Shown: positions 1 through 9,525 of the stretch, piece by piece | How the letters are laid out: every line of letters begins with the position of its first letter | Numbering within the stretch: position 1 is the first letter of the stretch | NCBI RefSeq assembly: GCF_021608225.1 | Contig: NZ_JAKIJS010000001.1 | Span: 1,798,001-1,862,000 of the forward strand | Direction: 5' to 3' | Origin: Pseudalkalibacillus berkeleyi | GTDB taxonomy: Bacteria > Bacillota > Bacilli > Bacillales > Fictibacillaceae | DNA: 64,000 nucleotides | Position numbers and translations under genes: made by a program | The notes under the pieces: model-generated | What the model saw: only the letters and a program-made list of their open reading frames with translations | Databases searched by the model: none | Told to the model about the DNA's origin: nothing

Positions 1-7
1 ATTCACC

Positions 8-367
8 TCATACAATATATTCAATTAACGGTCCTGCAAATAGAAGGATACCTATTATAACAGCAATAACGCTGAAAATAAAGACAGAACCTGCTGCTAG
101 ATCTTTCGCTTGCTTCGCTAATGGATGGTAATCTTCAGTAATGAGATCAACCGTCCTTTCAACTGCCGAATTCATTAATTCTAAAGCAAGCATGATGCCA
201 ATTGTGAGGAGAAGTATGAACCACTTTGTTAAACTGAAGTTCAATAGGAATGCAAATGAAACCGTCAATATAGCGAAAACGATATGTATCTTAAAATTCC
301 GTTCGTTTCTTCCTCCATCTATGACCCCTTCTATCGCATAGAGGAAGCTTTTCAAGATACTGATCAT
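8..367 (-). CDS. dgkA: Undecaprenol/diacylglycerol kinase DgkA
   Basis: Small integral-membrane lipid kinase of the DgkA family, 119 residues. In Gram-positives this family mainly phosphorylates undecaprenol to recycle the carrier lipid of cell-wall synthesis. Three hydrophobic segments are visible (about residues 29-46, 49-66 and 94-115), and the family signature lies in the conserved stretch ALELMNSAVERTVDL near residue 61. It overlaps ybeY by 4 bases (ATGA), so the two are translationally coupled, as in B. subtilis. A GAGGTGA ribosome-binding site overlaps its stop codon at bases 3-9, so another gene (cdd in B. subtilis) follows just outside the window. Function by family; substrate preference not shown by sequence. 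Confidence 0.93.
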   Translation of the reverse strand: MISILKSFLYAIEGVIDGGRNERNFKIHIVFAILTVSFAFLLNFSLTKWFILLLTIGIMLALELMNSAVERTVDLITEDYHPLAKQAKDLAAGSVFIFSVIAVIIGILLFAGPLIEYIV

Positions 368-837
368 GACCGATTCAGACCATAGGATTCCAAAATGACA
401 TCTTGCCTTTCGAACATTACCTTTTCTTCTTTTTCATTCATATGATCATAACCTAATAAATGTAGGAAACCATGTACAGCTAGAAATCCTAACTCTCTGG
501 AAAAAGAATGGTCATATTCTTCTGCTTGTTCCTTCGCTTTTTCAACAGATATGATGATATCACCTAATAGAACAGGGTTCTCATCACTCAAGAGTACTTC
601 TTGCTCACCTTCTACTTCATCTTCTAAAGCAAAAGAAATGACATCTGTAGGTCGATCAATGTTTCTGTATTCTGCATTGATTTGTTGTATACGCTCATTC
701 GACACAAATGTTACGGAAAGCTCTGATGTCTTTTCAAGCGCTTCTTCCTTTGCCGCATGAATAAGAAGCTTCTTGACCTCCTCAATCATACCCATATCAA
801 GTTGTTCCGTTTCATCATGTACATCAATCGTTAACAT
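364..837 (-). CDS. ybeY: Endoribonuclease YbeY (rRNA maturation factor)
   Basis: Single-strand RNA endonuclease of the UPF0054 family, 157 residues, involved in 16S rRNA 3'-end maturation and ribosome quality control. The zinc site HxxxHxxxxxH is intact: H122, H126 and H132 in HGFLHLLGYDH. The start ATG overlaps the pgpH stop (TAATG), with AAGGTGAG as ribosome-binding site inside the end of pgpH. It is followed by dgkA with a 4-base overlap, the standard order pgpH-ybeY-dgkA. B. subtilis calls it YqfG. Confidence 0.96.
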   Translation of the reverse strand: MLTIDVHDETEQLDMGMIEEVKKLLIHAAKEEALEKTSELSVTFVSNERIQQINAEYRNIDRPTDVISFALEDEVEGEQEVLLSDENPVLLGDIIISVEKAKEQAEEYDHSFSRELGFLAVHGFLHLLGYDHMNEKEEKVMFERQDVILESYGLNRS

Positions 838-2987
838 TACGCTTGACTCACCTTCTTTTTGTGTATTTCCTCAGGGTACTCAATTCGAGAGTGGAACATC
901 CCATTTAACGTTTCACAAATACTAATTGTTACTGTTTCAAGTTCCTTCAGTGTAATCGAGCATTCATTAAATTGTCCATCTTCCAATCTGTCGGCAATAA
1001 TTTTTCGAACTAAGCTTTCAATCTTAGTTGGTGTCGGCTTTGGCATCGATCTTACCGCTGCCTCAACAGCATCAGAAATGCTAATAATCGCAATCTCTTT
1101 CGTTTGTGGTTTTGGTCCTGGGTAACGAAAATCTGATTCTTCAATTTGCTTATCAGATTGCTGCATCGCTTTATGATAGAAATACTTCAACAAGGTTGTA
1201 CCATGATGTTGTTCAGCGATATCAACAATCTCTGTTGGAAGGTTATAGTTCCTTAACAGTTCGGCACCATCATACGGATGTGCAATTATGATTGTTTTAC
1301 TTAACTGTGGCGATATTTTATCATGCGGATTTTCAATATTCATTTGATTCTCAATAAAAAAGTGAGGTCGCTTCGTTTTACCTAAGTCGTGATAATACGC
1401 CCCGACTCGAGCAAGCAAGCCATTTGCGCCAACCGCCTCACATGCTGATTCCGCTAAATTAGCCACAACAACACTATGATGGTATGTGCCAGGTGTTTCC
1501 ATTAACAATTTTCTTAATAGCGGATGATTTGGATTTGACAGTTCTATTAATTTCATTGAAGTTAATATACCAAAGCCAGCTTCTAGAAATGGTAATAACC
1601 CCAATGTCAAAACTGCTGAAATGAAACCAGAAAGAAGCGCAAATGAAACTTGCCAAATAATGCTCCACTTATCAAACTGTCCGTTTGTGAGCGCTAAAGT
1701 CAATAGAACAACCGCTGCATTTATGATTGAAACGTAAAGACCCGTCTTTAAAATATTGGATTTTACATTCCTTTTCCCAAGAAATACGATTCCAGCTAGT
1801 GAGCTAATTAAAATGTAAGTACCGTACGTGAAATTAAACGGACTTGTCGTATTCTCGTTAAAAATTAAACTCCCACAAATTGCAAAAACAATACTCGATA
1901 CAATGGCTGATTGTTCATCGATCAGCATTTTAATCATCATCGTACCTAACGCAACTGGCACGATGAAAGCGACACTTGGATAATAAATGCTTAACAAGCT
2001 GACAATTTTCATTAACACTAGCGTAAGCGAGAACATGAGTGTATAAATAATAATTTGAATGTTCTCCTTCTTCTTCTCACCGATCAAGTCTTTAAGGAAA
2101 TAGATCAAAAAGGCAGTTAACAAGATAATGAGCATGCTCAAACCAATGTAAGGGTATGGTGAAATATTTTCTTTCAATAACCCAACTCGTTCTAATTCAT
2201 AAAGGTCATCACTCGTAATGACAGAACCTTTTTCTACAATGATTTCGCCTTCTCTTATGAATACAGGCTCTACATTTTTAATTGCATCTTCACGTAATTG
2301 TTTAGTCGTTTCTGCATCAAACGTGTAGTTATACGTAATTGCACTGCTTGTGATATCAATGAGAGCTGGTTTAAGTCCCTCTGGTAAGGTAGACTGAACA
2401 ATTTCTGGACCAACATCGTCCTTCTTATCATTGATCTGATCAACCGTAATCGGCTGATTCATAATGTTTTTCACTGTATTACTTGCTAGTTCTTTAGCAA
2501 ATGCAATGTCAGAAGGCTCCGCCTTTATAATGGATTTAAGTGATTCATCTCTGATTTTGTTTGAGATTACATCAGGCAGACCTTCTTTTAATATCGAAAT
2601 TTGATTCTCAATTTGCTTTTGATCATCAGGTACATCTTCATTTGATGTTTCGACATTCATTTTTTCAATACTCGTAAACAATTGATCAATGATGACAACT
2701 TGGTTAAGACCTCTTTCTTTATCAAGATAATATTTATCTTCAATAGACGAAACAGCTTCTTCAACCTTCGCTTTCGTTTCTTTCTCATTTTCTACCGCGA
2801 ACGGCGCTTGTATGTCCTCTTCTGCAATTGCATTAAGCTCTAAGTCTATTTGCTCTGGAATGATATTACTGAGCATCGTAATGAACATGACGATCGAAAG
2901 GACGGCATAAAGAAGCATTCTGCTAATCTTACTATTTTCAATCCTATTCCATCTCGTCTTTATATCCTGAATGAGTTTTGGAGACAT
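837..2987 (-). CDS. pgpH: 7TM-HD cyclic-di-AMP phosphodiesterase PgpH (YqfF)
   Basis: Membrane protein of 716 residues in the 7TM-7TMR-HD family; characterised members hydrolyse c-di-AMP. Order: a first membrane helix at about residues 24-42, an extracellular domain (about 45-275), a bundle of hydrophobic helices (about 280-465), and a cytoplasmic HD domain with TPGTYHHS at 498-505 and the HD pair H533-D534 in YYHDLGKTKRP. c-di-AMP controls potassium and osmotic balance, which is worth noting beside the Mrp antiporter in this window. It has a hairpin terminator between it and phoH and its own extended -10 promoter. ATG preceded by AGGAG at 9 bases. Confidence 0.93.
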   Translation of the reverse strand: MSPKLIQDIKTRWNRIENSKISRMLLYAVLSIVMFITMLSNIIPEQIDLELNAIAEEDIQAPFAVENEKETKAKVEEAVSSIEDKYYLDKERGLNQVVIIDQLFTSIEKMNVETSNEDVPDDQKQIENQISILKEGLPDVISNKIRDESLKSIIKAEPSDIAFAKELASNTVKNIMNQPITVDQINDKKDDVGPEIVQSTLPEGLKPALIDITSSAITYNYTFDAETTKQLREDAIKNVEPVFIREGEIIVEKGSVITSDDLYELERVGLLKENISPYPYIGLSMLIILLTAFLIYFLKDLIGEKKKENIQIIIYTLMFSLTLVLMKIVSLLSIYYPSVAFIVPVALGTMMIKMLIDEQSAIVSSIVFAICGSLIFNENTTSPFNFTYGTYILISSLAGIVFLGKRNVKSNILKTGLYVSIINAAVVLLTLALTNGQFDKWSIIWQVSFALLSGFISAVLTLGLLPFLEAGFGILTSMKLIELSNPNHPLLRKLLMETPGTYHHSVVVANLAESACEAVGANGLLARVGAYYHDLGKTKRPHFFIENQMNIENPHDKISPQLSKTIIIAHPYDGAELLRNYNLPTEIVDIAEQHHGTTLLKYFYHKAMQQSDKQIEESDFRYPGPKPQTKEIAIISISDAVEAAVRSMPKPTPTKIESLVRKIIADRLEDGQFNECSITLKELETVTISICETLNGMFHSRIEYPEEIHKKKVSQA

Positions 2988-3022
2988 CCAACAACTCTCC
3001 TTCCGTTCTACACCATGCCCTT

Positions 3023-3031
3023 ATTCTATCA
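3023..3031 (-). promoter_or_regulatory. Extended -10 promoter of pgpH
   Basis: Minus-strand TGATAGAAT is an extended -10 (TGnTAGAAT) 36 bases before the pgpH ATG. No good -35 at 17 bases; TTGTCC is found at 20. It would restart transcription after the phoH terminator. Confidence 0.45.
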
Positions 3032-3145
3032 CGGAATGTTTAAAGTTGGGACAAGTAGAAAAGAAAATATTGTAAATGTTTTTGTGGGATTTTGTCGGAA
3101 TTCATCGGTTAGTTGATAAGACATTCTAAGTCGTAAGGATGATTA

Positions 3146-3220
3146 GAAAAAAGAAGAAATGACCTGAATATCCATTCCTCATTCCATTCGTCGAGGTTCC
3201 ATGAATTCCAGATCATTTCT
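3146..3220 (-). terminator. Terminator after phoH
   Basis: Long imperfect stem: minus-strand AGAAATGATCTGGAAT (3205-3220) pairs with ATTCAGGTCATTTCT (3155-3169), then a T-rich run at 3146-3154. It separates phoH from pgpH-ybeY-dgkA. Confidence 0.7.
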
Positions 3221-3223
3221 TTA

Positions 3224-4186
3224 TTAATCTTCTGTAATTTCATATGCATTAATAATTTTTTGTACGAGCGGGTGACGGACAACGTCGGATTGTTGCATGT
3301 ACATCATTCGCACACCTTGAATGCCCTTTAAAATCTTCTGTGCAACACGTAAGCCTGATTCTTTTCCACGAGGTAAATCTACTTGCGTAATGTCACCTGT
3401 TATAATCATTTTAGATCCAAATCCTAAGCGGGTCAGGAACATCTTCATCTGTTCTGGTGTCGTATTTTGAGCTTCGTCAAGCAACACGAATGCTTCATCT
3501 AAAGTACGACCTCTCATATAGGCTAATGGTGCAATTTCAATCGTCCCTCGTTCAATCAGTCTTTCGGTATGCTCCAATCCAAACAAGTCATGCAGGGCAT
3601 CGTATAAAGGACGTAAGTATGGATCTACTTTTTCCTTTAAATCTCCAGGAAGAAATCCAAGACTTTCACCAGCTTCTACAGCTGGACGAGTCAAGATGAT
3701 TTTCTTAACTTTCCCTTCTTTCATTGCCTTAACTGCCATCACAACAGCTAAATATGTTTTCCCAGTTCCTGCGGGACCTATGCCGAAAACAAGGTCATTC
3801 TTTTTTATCGCATTAATGTAATGACGTTGGCCTAGCGTTTTTGCACGTATAGGCTTCCCCTTTACATTAGTCGTAATCTCTTCTTCAAATAATTGATCCA
3901 GTTCATCGAGTATACCTTCATGAGCCAGCTGGATGGCGTATATGACATCTCGATCGGTAATATTAATCCCTTTACGAATCAAAGATAATAACGCATTTAA
4001 GACATCTTCTACGAGCTGAGCAGTTGTGTGATCACCCGTTACAGCAACTCCGCCTCCACGTGTAACGATGTCCACATCAAGCGTCTGCTCAATAGTAGTA
4101 AGATGAGAGTCATTCGGACCAAACAGAGCAATACCCTCAGCTGGATTTTCTATTGTTAAATTCTTTAGATTTAAGCGATCAGACAA
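3224..4186 (-). CDS. phoH: PhoH-like ATPase
   Basis: PhoH family P-loop ATPase, 320 residues (B. subtilis 319). An N-terminal KH-like region is followed by the ATPase domain with Walker A GPAGTGKT at 137-144 and a Walker B segment FVLLDEAQN near 235. The family is linked to RNA metabolism and ribosome maturation; the biochemical role is poorly defined. The start is TTG (4186), 6 bases after the yqfD stop; the ribosome-binding site GGAGGA lies inside the last codons of yqfD, 12 bases upstream, rather long spacing. Part of the yqfC-yqfD-phoH transcription unit. Confidence 0.93.
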   Translation of the reverse strand: MSDRLNLKNLTIENPAEGIALFGPNDSHLTTIEQTLDVDIVTRGGGVAVTGDHTTAQLVEDVLNALLSLIRKGINITDRDVIYAIQLAHEGILDELDQLFEEEITTNVKGKPIRAKTLGQRHYINAIKKNDLVFGIGPAGTGKTYLAVVMAVKAMKEGKVKKIILTRPAVEAGESLGFLPGDLKEKVDPYLRPLYDALHDLFGLEHTERLIERGTIEIAPLAYMRGRTLDEAFVLLDEAQNTTPEQMKMFLTRLGFGSKMIITGDITQVDLPRGKESGLRVAQKILKGIQGVRMMYMQQSDVVRHPLVQKIINAYEITED

Positions 4187-4192
4187 TATGGC

Positions 4193-5374
4193 TCAATCTC
4201 CTCCAATTATAGGTTGTTCTTCAACAATATTTTCTATCACCTTATAATACATTGATACATTTACTTTACCATTGTCGATTGTATGGTGCAAAATTTTTCC
4301 GCTTTTTATTGTGGCTTCTTCATCCAAATAACTTTCCATCTCTTCATCTGCCATTTGTTTCGCCATCGAAACCGCTTTCTCCGCCGTATATTCTCTAATT
4401 ACTCTTTCAGACTCTAGCACATCTTTCTTCACATAAGAGAGCGGGATCTCCCAATTAAACATTCGGAACGTATTCACATCTTCAATTTCTTCAAAGTGCT
4501 TGTATTCAATTTTTCCAAAGCCCCATATAGGTACATTCATTCCAAAAATTGATACGTAATGTCGTACTTTTTTATTTCCTGTATACGTTTCAAATGAAGA
4601 CTTTAATGGTACTGAAACGTCTGAGCGGTACCACGTTTCACCGAACACTTTACCTTTCGCTGCCACTGTGCGCATATGCTTATCTTTACCAATTTGTCCA
4701 GATACTAATAAATCTCCTTTGTGCACCAATTGATTTTTCTCAACCTTGATTTGTCCCTGCTCAACGTACGTCGTAGTAATGAATGCTCTTTTCTTTGCAA
4801 CTAAATTCCTTGGTTCTACCGTTTCGACTTCTTCAGGAAGTTCTTTTTGGACAACATTGAAGTGAAAAGTCGTCCCTTCAAGTGTTACACCGATCCAAGT
4901 AACCTCGTCCATTTTTTCGGTAGCCAAATATTGTATTTCTCTTGGGTCAGGTAACCGAAAAATGAGCTTGCCCTTTTGAATACCCATTTCATCAATTACC
5001 TTTTGAAGATGATGCTCCGTTTTCGGATCTGCTCCTCTTATTTCAATATTCCAAACGGTATTAGACATTAGGAAAACGATGATAAAAAAAATAAATAAAC
5101 CAATTACGAATCCACTTCTAGATATCATCTTTCGAACAAGAGAAGGCGCACCCTTACGATGAATGACTTTAAAGGTACAGCCCATATTACGAAGCGGCAC
5201 CCGAATTTTAAGTGCATCATCCGTATACATGTGTAATACTAAGTGATCGGTTCGGCTAACTTCCCAAATTTGTATATTATTTTTTAAACAATAGTTGAGA
5301 AAACGCTCGGAATCTTCTCCTTTTACTTTAATCCTAACGGTCCCCCGGAGATACTTTGTCCAAATTTTTGTCAT
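4193..5374 (-). CDS. yqfD: Sporulation protein YqfD
   Basis: 393-residue YqfD family protein, conserved only in endospore formers and expressed in the mother cell of B. subtilis. An N-terminal cytoplasmic part of about 85 residues precedes one strong membrane helix (about 90-106, VIGLFIFFIIVFLM), then a large extracytoplasmic region. Adjacent yqfC is its usual partner. GAGGGG ribosome-binding site 6 bases before ATG. Molecular activity unknown. Confidence 0.9.
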   Translation of the reverse strand: MTKIWTKYLRGTVRIKVKGEDSERFLNYCLKNNIQIWEVSRTDHLVLHMYTDDALKIRVPLRNMGCTFKVIHRKGAPSLVRKMISRSGFVIGLFIFFIIVFLMSNTVWNIEIRGADPKTEHHLQKVIDEMGIQKGKLIFRLPDPREIQYLATEKMDEVTWIGVTLEGTTFHFNVVQKELPEEVETVEPRNLVAKKRAFITTTYVEQGQIKVEKNQLVHKGDLLVSGQIGKDKHMRTVAAKGKVFGETWYRSDVSVPLKSSFETYTGNKKVRHYVSIFGMNVPIWGFGKIEYKHFEEIEDVNTFRMFNWEIPLSYVKKDVLESERVIREYTAEKAVSMAKQMADEEMESYLDEEATIKSGKILHHTIDNGKVNVSMYYKVIENIVEEQPIIGGD

Positions 5375-5396
5375 CGTTTCTCCCCTCCAAAAAAAT

Positions 5397-5681
5397 TCAC
5401 GAAATATTTATGTAACGCACATCTGAGATTGTTCCTTCAAGTAAAATTTCTTCAGGAAGAATAGTCTTCAACACAAAATGATTACCAGAAATCAATAGTT
5501 CACCTTGTTCGAGGTTCAACCTGAGTTCTTGATTGGAAAATGTTTTCACACCTCTATGATTTTCAATATATATGTGAAGGTGACCGATCATTGTGATTCT
5601 TGGTAGGTCCATTACGACATCTGCTGGTAGTTCTAATGAATGCGACATCCAACTTTTAATTTTTTGTCTCCACTGCGCCAT
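5397..5681 (-). CDS. yqfC: Sporulation protein YqfC
   Basis: YqfC family protein, 94 residues, paired with YqfD in spore formers. An upstream in-frame ATG would give 100 residues, but the ribosome-binding site GAGGGGG lies inside that extension and stands 7 bases before the ATG at 5681, so the shorter form is chosen. No membrane segment; a compact beta-rich sequence with regularly spaced hydrophobic residues. Mother-cell (sigma-E) expression is expected from B. subtilis, but I could not identify a convincing sigma-E promoter in the 190 bases upstream. Confidence 0.88.
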   Translation of the reverse strand: MAQWRQKIKSWMSHSLELPADVVMDLPRITMIGHLHIYIENHRGVKTFSNQELRLNLEQGELLISGNHFVLKTILPEEILLEGTISDVRYINIS

Positions 5682-5870
5682 AATCGAACCCCCTCTCATC
5701 TCATTTTTATGATGGAAATCGATAAAGTATCACTCAGGAATTCAATGTTCTAGCTTATGATGGGGAAGAAACTTTAAACACTACAAATTTTGGTGATGAT
5801 GCGATTTCTGTTGTTGGGTTCCAACTTCTCGACTCTTGTGTTTCACTTGTCGAATTCTCAGCATTGAACA

Positions 5871-5905
5871 AAAAAAGCTGTGCACAAATGTGCACAGCTT
5901 TTTTT
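5871..5905 (-). terminator. Terminator after the floA operon
   Basis: Perfect stem AAAAAAGCTGTGCAC / GTGCACAGCTTTTTT with loop AAAT, with A and T runs on both sides. It ends the yqeZ-floA-yqfB unit on the minus strand and isolates it from yqfC. Confidence 0.9.
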
Positions 5906-5909
5906 GATA

Positions 5910-6410
5910 TTATCTTTGATTCATTTTTGTAGAGTGTGGCTTTCTCGATCGAGGAGGACCGAGGATTTCTGCCCAAATGACCCCTTGGGCAACATTGTCT
6001 GGATTGGGTATGAGATCGCTTTTTGACGCTTTTAATTTTGGTTTAGATTTTGAACGCACTGGCCTAATCGTTCTTTGCATTCGGTCAGACCGATCTGTAG
6101 TTGACCGATCTGTAATCGACCGGTCAAATTCTTCGCGTTTTTCCATATACATTTCTTCAATGTTCGTTTGTACCTTTTTAGAGCGTTCAGAAGGCTGTCT
6201 AGCTGGGCGTGAAGAGCGAGAACGCTCTTCACGTGGCATTGACATTGTTTCCGCTTGATGAGGATTGTGTTGCCTCTGACGGTTCTTCCCAGGCTGTTGT
6301 TCTTCATTGTACTTCTCCATTTGACGTTTGAAGAAGCTGTAGATCCCACCAATGATCAAGATTACAAAAAAGAGGTTTGCCATCAGCAGTTCTATTAATT
6401 TTTCTAGCAC
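5910..6410 (-). CDS. YqfB-position membrane-anchored protein with DRS repeats
   Basis: 166-residue protein in the place that yqfB occupies in B. subtilis. It has one N-terminal membrane helix (about residues 8-25, NLFFVILIIGGIYSFF), then a long, highly charged, probably disordered linker rich in R, S, E and Q with serial DRS units (DRSITDRSTTDRSDR, near residues 95-109), and a conserved-looking C-terminal motif VIWAEILGPPRSRKP. The GTG start overlaps the floA TAG stop (TAGTG), with AGGGGG as ribosome-binding site. The linkage suggests a partner of the flotillin FloA at the membrane. Homology to YqfB itself is not certain; function unknown. Confidence 0.75.
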   Translation of the reverse strand: MLEKLIELLMANLFFVILIIGGIYSFFKRQMEKYNEEQQPGKNRQRQHNPHQAETMSMPREERSRSSRPARQPSERSKKVQTNIEEMYMEKREEFDRSITDRSTTDRSDRMQRTIRPVRSKSKPKLKASKSDLIPNPDNVAQGVIWAEILGPPRSRKPHSTKMNQR

Positions 6411-7417
6411 TAGTAAGTGCCCCCTCCAGAAGGATCATCTTCATCTTTCGGATCCGTTGCTTTACCGATTGACCCTCTCATGTCTGTGTCAGCTTTCACA
6501 TTATTGTAGTTCATGTAATCCATTACACCGATATTGCCTGAACGTAATGCCTCAGCCATCGCCATAGGTACTTCTGCTTCCGCTTCCACAACTTTTGCAC
6601 GCATTTCTTCAACACGAGCCTTCATCTCTTGCTCTTGGGCTACAGCCATTGCACGACGTTCTTCTGCCTTAGCTTGTGCAATATTCTTATCTGCTTCTGC
6701 TTGTTCTGTTTGCAATTCAGCTCCGATGTTCTTGCCGATATCAACATCAGCAATATCGATCGAGAGGATTTCAAACGCTGTACCTGCATCTAGTCCTTTT
6801 GTTAAGACTGTTTGCGAGATTAAATCTGGATTTTCTAACACTTTCTTATGGTTGTCAGAAGAACCTATCGTGGATACGATACCTTCACCTACACGAGCAA
6901 GTACTGTATCTTCTCCTGCACCACCGACTAGTCGTTCGATATTAGCACGTACTGTAATTCTTGCTTTCGCTTTAACTTCAATTCCATCCATTGCAACACC
7001 CGCAATAAATGGCGTTTCGATTACTTTCGGGTTTACACTCATTTGAACAGCTTCTAGTACGTCACGACCAGCTAAGTCAATCGCTGCACAACGCTCGAAA
7101 CTTAATTCGATATTTGCTCTGTGAGCTGCAATTAATGCGTTAACCACTCGGTCGACATTACCACCAGCTAAATAGTGAGACTCAAGCTGGTTCGTGCTTA
7201 GTTCAAGTCCAGCTTTTACCGCTTTGATCAACGGATTAATAACACGGGACGGTATAACTCGTCTTAAGCGCATTCCGATTAGTGTGAAAATACTAACTCG
7301 GACACCCGCAGCTAGTGCAGAAATCCATAACGCGACAGGTACGAACGTAAATAATACAGCAAGAGCGATGACGATTGCCCCGATTAAAATGACCATAAAT
7401 AATACATTTTGATCCAT
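6410..7417 (-). CDS. floA: Flotillin-like protein FloA
   Basis: FloA (YqfA), 335 residues, a SPFH-type scaffold of membrane microdomains. An N-terminal hydrophobic hairpin (about 5-48) is followed by the SPFH-like domain (about 60-230) and a coiled-coil region rich in EA/EQ repeats (about 235-290), ending in an acidic, glycine-rich tail. It lies between yqeZ (NfeD family) and the yqfB-position gene, the typical NfeD-flotillin pairing. Transcribed from the sigma-W-type promoter ahead of yqeZ, so induction by envelope stress is expected. Confidence 0.96.
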   Translation of the reverse strand: MDQNVLFMVILIGAIVIALAVLFTFVPVALWISALAAGVRVSIFTLIGMRLRRVIPSRVINPLIKAVKAGLELSTNQLESHYLAGGNVDRVVNALIAAHRANIELSFERCAAIDLAGRDVLEAVQMSVNPKVIETPFIAGVAMDGIEVKAKARITVRANIERLVGGAGEDTVLARVGEGIVSTIGSSDNHKKVLENPDLISQTVLTKGLDAGTAFEILSIDIADVDIGKNIGAELQTEQAEADKNIAQAKAEERRAMAVAQEQEMKARVEEMRAKVVEAEAEVPMAMAEALRSGNIGVMDYMNYNNVKADTDMRGSIGKATDPKDEDDPSGGGTY

Positions 7418-7433
7418 TTGAATATTTTCCCCC

Positions 7434-8774
7434 TTAGTTTTCTACTTCATTAATTTCTCTAACGACGATACGAGAACCTTCTGTTTTGACGATTTTTATG
7501 GGACGATTTTGCCCGATGTAATTCCCTTCGGTGACAACATCGTACCTTTCATCATCGATTACCGCAGTTCCTGAGGGACGAAGTGGTGTCATTGTTGTTC
7601 CAGTTAATCCAATCAGCTCACTTTTCGTCACACTCGAAATATATCCCTTTTCGCTGGTTGTTGAATCGAACAAGATGATTTTCTTGAGCGGACCATTGTA
7701 TCCAAAATATTTTAAGAAGACTATCGAAACGACGATGGTCGCAACCATTGCAATTAAGATCGATAACAGAATATTACCGAGGGATCCTCCAGCCAGTACA
7801 ATACCAATTAATACGGCTAGGATACCTCCAACTCCTAGTATTCCACCAGGTACAAAGACTTCAGCGATAATAAGCCCTATACCTAGTATGAATAATATTA
7901 AGGATTCCCAACCTGCTAGACCGGCAATCATATGACCGAAGAAAAAGAGTAGCAATGATCCTAATCCTAACATCCCTGGAATTCCGAAACCTGGTGAATA
8001 AAGTTCTAGAACTAGACCGATACTCCCGATTGAAAGTAGGATCGGAACGACCACTGGATGCGTCACATATCTTGCAATCGTTTCTGCAAATGATACTTCG
8101 ACATCTCTAATTTCAGCATCAGGAATTTCTAAATAACTGAGTAAGTCGTTGCGACTGTTGACAATAGCCTCCGCATACCCAACTTTCTTCGCCTGAGCAG
8201 CATCAAGTGTTAAGAGTTCGCCTTTCTTGACGCCTAAGTCTTCAAGTACAATATCCTCATCTGCCATTGCCAAGGCATACTTCGGGTCTCGGTTATGTAA
8301 TTCAGCCGAGGCTCTCATATCAGCTAACCAAGCTGATTCAGCTTTTTTTCCAGCTGTGTTCCCTTGAGAATCAATAACTGCCGCAGCCCCCATTGTTGTT
8401 GAAGGCTTCATGACGATTTGGTCAGCATTCAATGCGATATATGCACCCGCTGATAAGGCATGCTTTGTCACGTAAGCAATAATCGGCACTTCTGACTCTC
8501 TCATGATTTTAGCAATATTATTGGCAGCTTGCACTAGCCCACCTGGTGTATTGATTTCAAGCACTAAATAATCTGCTCCTTGTTCTTCTGCCTCTTGAAT
8601 GGAACGCTCCAGAAATTTCTCTAAGCCTCTTTCTACGGCATCTTCGACAGGTGCAAAGTATACCACACCTTTTCCTTCGGCTGCATTCGAAGGATTAATC
8701 TGTACAACTAATATAGGAACTAGTATTAATAGCATATAGAAAGTAACTTTCATCATTTTAAACATGTTTTTCAT
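7434..8774 (-). CDS. yqeZ: NfeD-family membrane serine protease YqeZ
   Basis: Long NfeD protein, 446 residues from the chosen ATG. Signal peptide about 1-30, then a ClpP-like domain with the serine motif [11 protein letters not shown] (S about 108) and ITMG-like STTMGAAAV, four to five membrane helices (about 230-350) and a C-terminal NfeD OB-fold domain (about 375-446). NfeD proteins partner with flotillins; the substrate here is unknown. A GTG 9 bases further upstream is also in frame, but GGGGTGA stands 5 bases before the ATG at 8774 and overlaps that GTG, so ATG is preferred. Translation is probably coupled to floA (16-base gap). Confidence 0.93.
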   Translation of the reverse strand: MKNMFKMMKVTFYMLLILVPILVVQINPSNAAEGKGVVYFAPVEDAVERGLEKFLERSIQEAEEQGADYLVLEINTPGGLVQAANNIAKIMRESEVPIIAYVTKHALSAGAYIALNADQIVMKPSTTMGAAAVIDSQGNTAGKKAESAWLADMRASAELHNRDPKYALAMADEDIVLEDLGVKKGELLTLDAAQAKKVGYAEAIVNSRNDLLSYLEIPDAEIRDVEVSFAETIARYVTHPVVVPILLSIGSIGLVLELYSPGFGIPGMLGLGSLLLFFFGHMIAGLAGWESLILFILGIGLIIAEVFVPGGILGVGGILAVLIGIVLAGGSLGNILLSILIAMVATIVVSIVFLKYFGYNGPLKKIILFDSTTSEKGYISSVTKSELIGLTGTTMTPLRPSGTAVIDDERYDVVTEGNYIGQNRPIKIVKTEGSRIVVREINEVEN

Positions 8775-8805
8775 TTCACTCACCCCCGTTTCAGTTACTA
8801 CCCTT

Positions 8806-8832
8806 TACGTTCAACTATACAGGTAGGTTTCA
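8806..8832 (-). promoter_or_regulatory. Sigma-W-type promoter of yqeZ-floA
   Basis: Minus-strand TGAAAC (8827-8832), 17 bases, CGTA (8806-8809): a full match to the ECF sigma-W consensus. The B. subtilis yqeZ-floA-yqfB operon is a known sigma-W target, so both sequence and context agree. Confidence 0.85.
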
Positions 8833-9024
8833 CTATTTTGAAGATAAATTATTCCTCTGGAAGGATTAATGAAATAAATATCAGATTCACCATAAAAATT
8901 CGTTTGAAAGCGATGCTGATTCTAGAAGCATCAACGTACGTTCTTAATTCGGAGAACTTTCCTCACGACTTGTGGAACTCAGCACTATTTTACTATACTG
9001 CTCTCGTCACATTTAACCCATCAA

Positions 9025-9056
9025 AAAAACGCCTTGCATGATAGCAAGACGTTTTT
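9025..9056 (-). terminator. Terminator after rpsU-yqeY
   Basis: Stem AAAAACGCCTTGC / GCAAGACGTTTTT with a short loop and T run on the minus strand. The 190 bases between this and the sigma-W promoter hold nothing I recognise. Confidence 0.85.
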
Positions 9057-9065
9057 ATAGATTAT

Positions 9066-9509
9066 TTACGATAAGTTCTGTTGAACTAGACGGTTCACAA
9101 GACCACCATCAGCTTTACCTTTTACTTTAGGCATGATGGCTCCCATGACTTTACCCATATCTTGTTTGGAAGTTGCACCAACTTGTTCAATTGTTTCTTT
9201 AACGAGTTGATCGACTTCTTCTTCAGATAGTTGTTGGGGAAGATACTCACCGAGTACTTCAATCTCTTTACGTAAGTTTTCGACTAGATCATCACGACCA
9301 GCTTTCTCGAATTCCTGGAGGGAGTCTTTCCGCTGTTTAACTTCACGTGAAAGAACCGTTAATTCCTCTTCTTCGTTCAACTCGTGTCCTAGCTTAATCG
9401 ACTCGTTCTGAAGAGAGGCCTTCACCATACGTATGACCGTTAATCTTTGCTTGTCTTTGTTTCTCATTGCTTGTTTCATATCTTCATTCAAACGGTCAAG
9501 AAGACTCAA
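9066..9509 (-). CDS. yqeY: GatB/YqeY domain protein
   Basis: 147-residue YqeY protein: the tRNA-binding helical domain also found at the C-terminus of GatB, as a stand-alone protein. It starts [15 protein letters not shown] and ends with the conserved [17 protein letters not shown] start at 9509 with GAGGGTG 7 bases upstream. Co-transcribed with rpsU, as throughout the Bacillales; proposed to act on tRNA or amidotransferase complexes, not proven. Confidence 0.94.
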   Translation of the reverse strand: MSLLDRLNEDMKQAMRNKDKQRLTVIRMVKASLQNESIKLGHELNEEEELTVLSREVKQRKDSLQEFEKAGRDDLVENLRKEIEVLGEYLPQQLSEEEVDQLVKETIEQVGATSKQDMGKVMGAIMPKVKGKADGGLVNRLVQQNLS

Positions 9510-9525
9510 TTAAGAACACCCTCTC

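Noticed and set aside
6534-7046. 170-codon ORF antisense to floA
   Set aside because: Long but a mirror of floA codons, rich in S/T/A as expected for the complement of an A/E/K-rich protein; no start signals.
8838-9041. 67-codon plus-strand ORF between yqeY and yqeZ
   Set aside because: Runs through the sigma-W promoter and the yqeY terminator with no ribosome-binding site.
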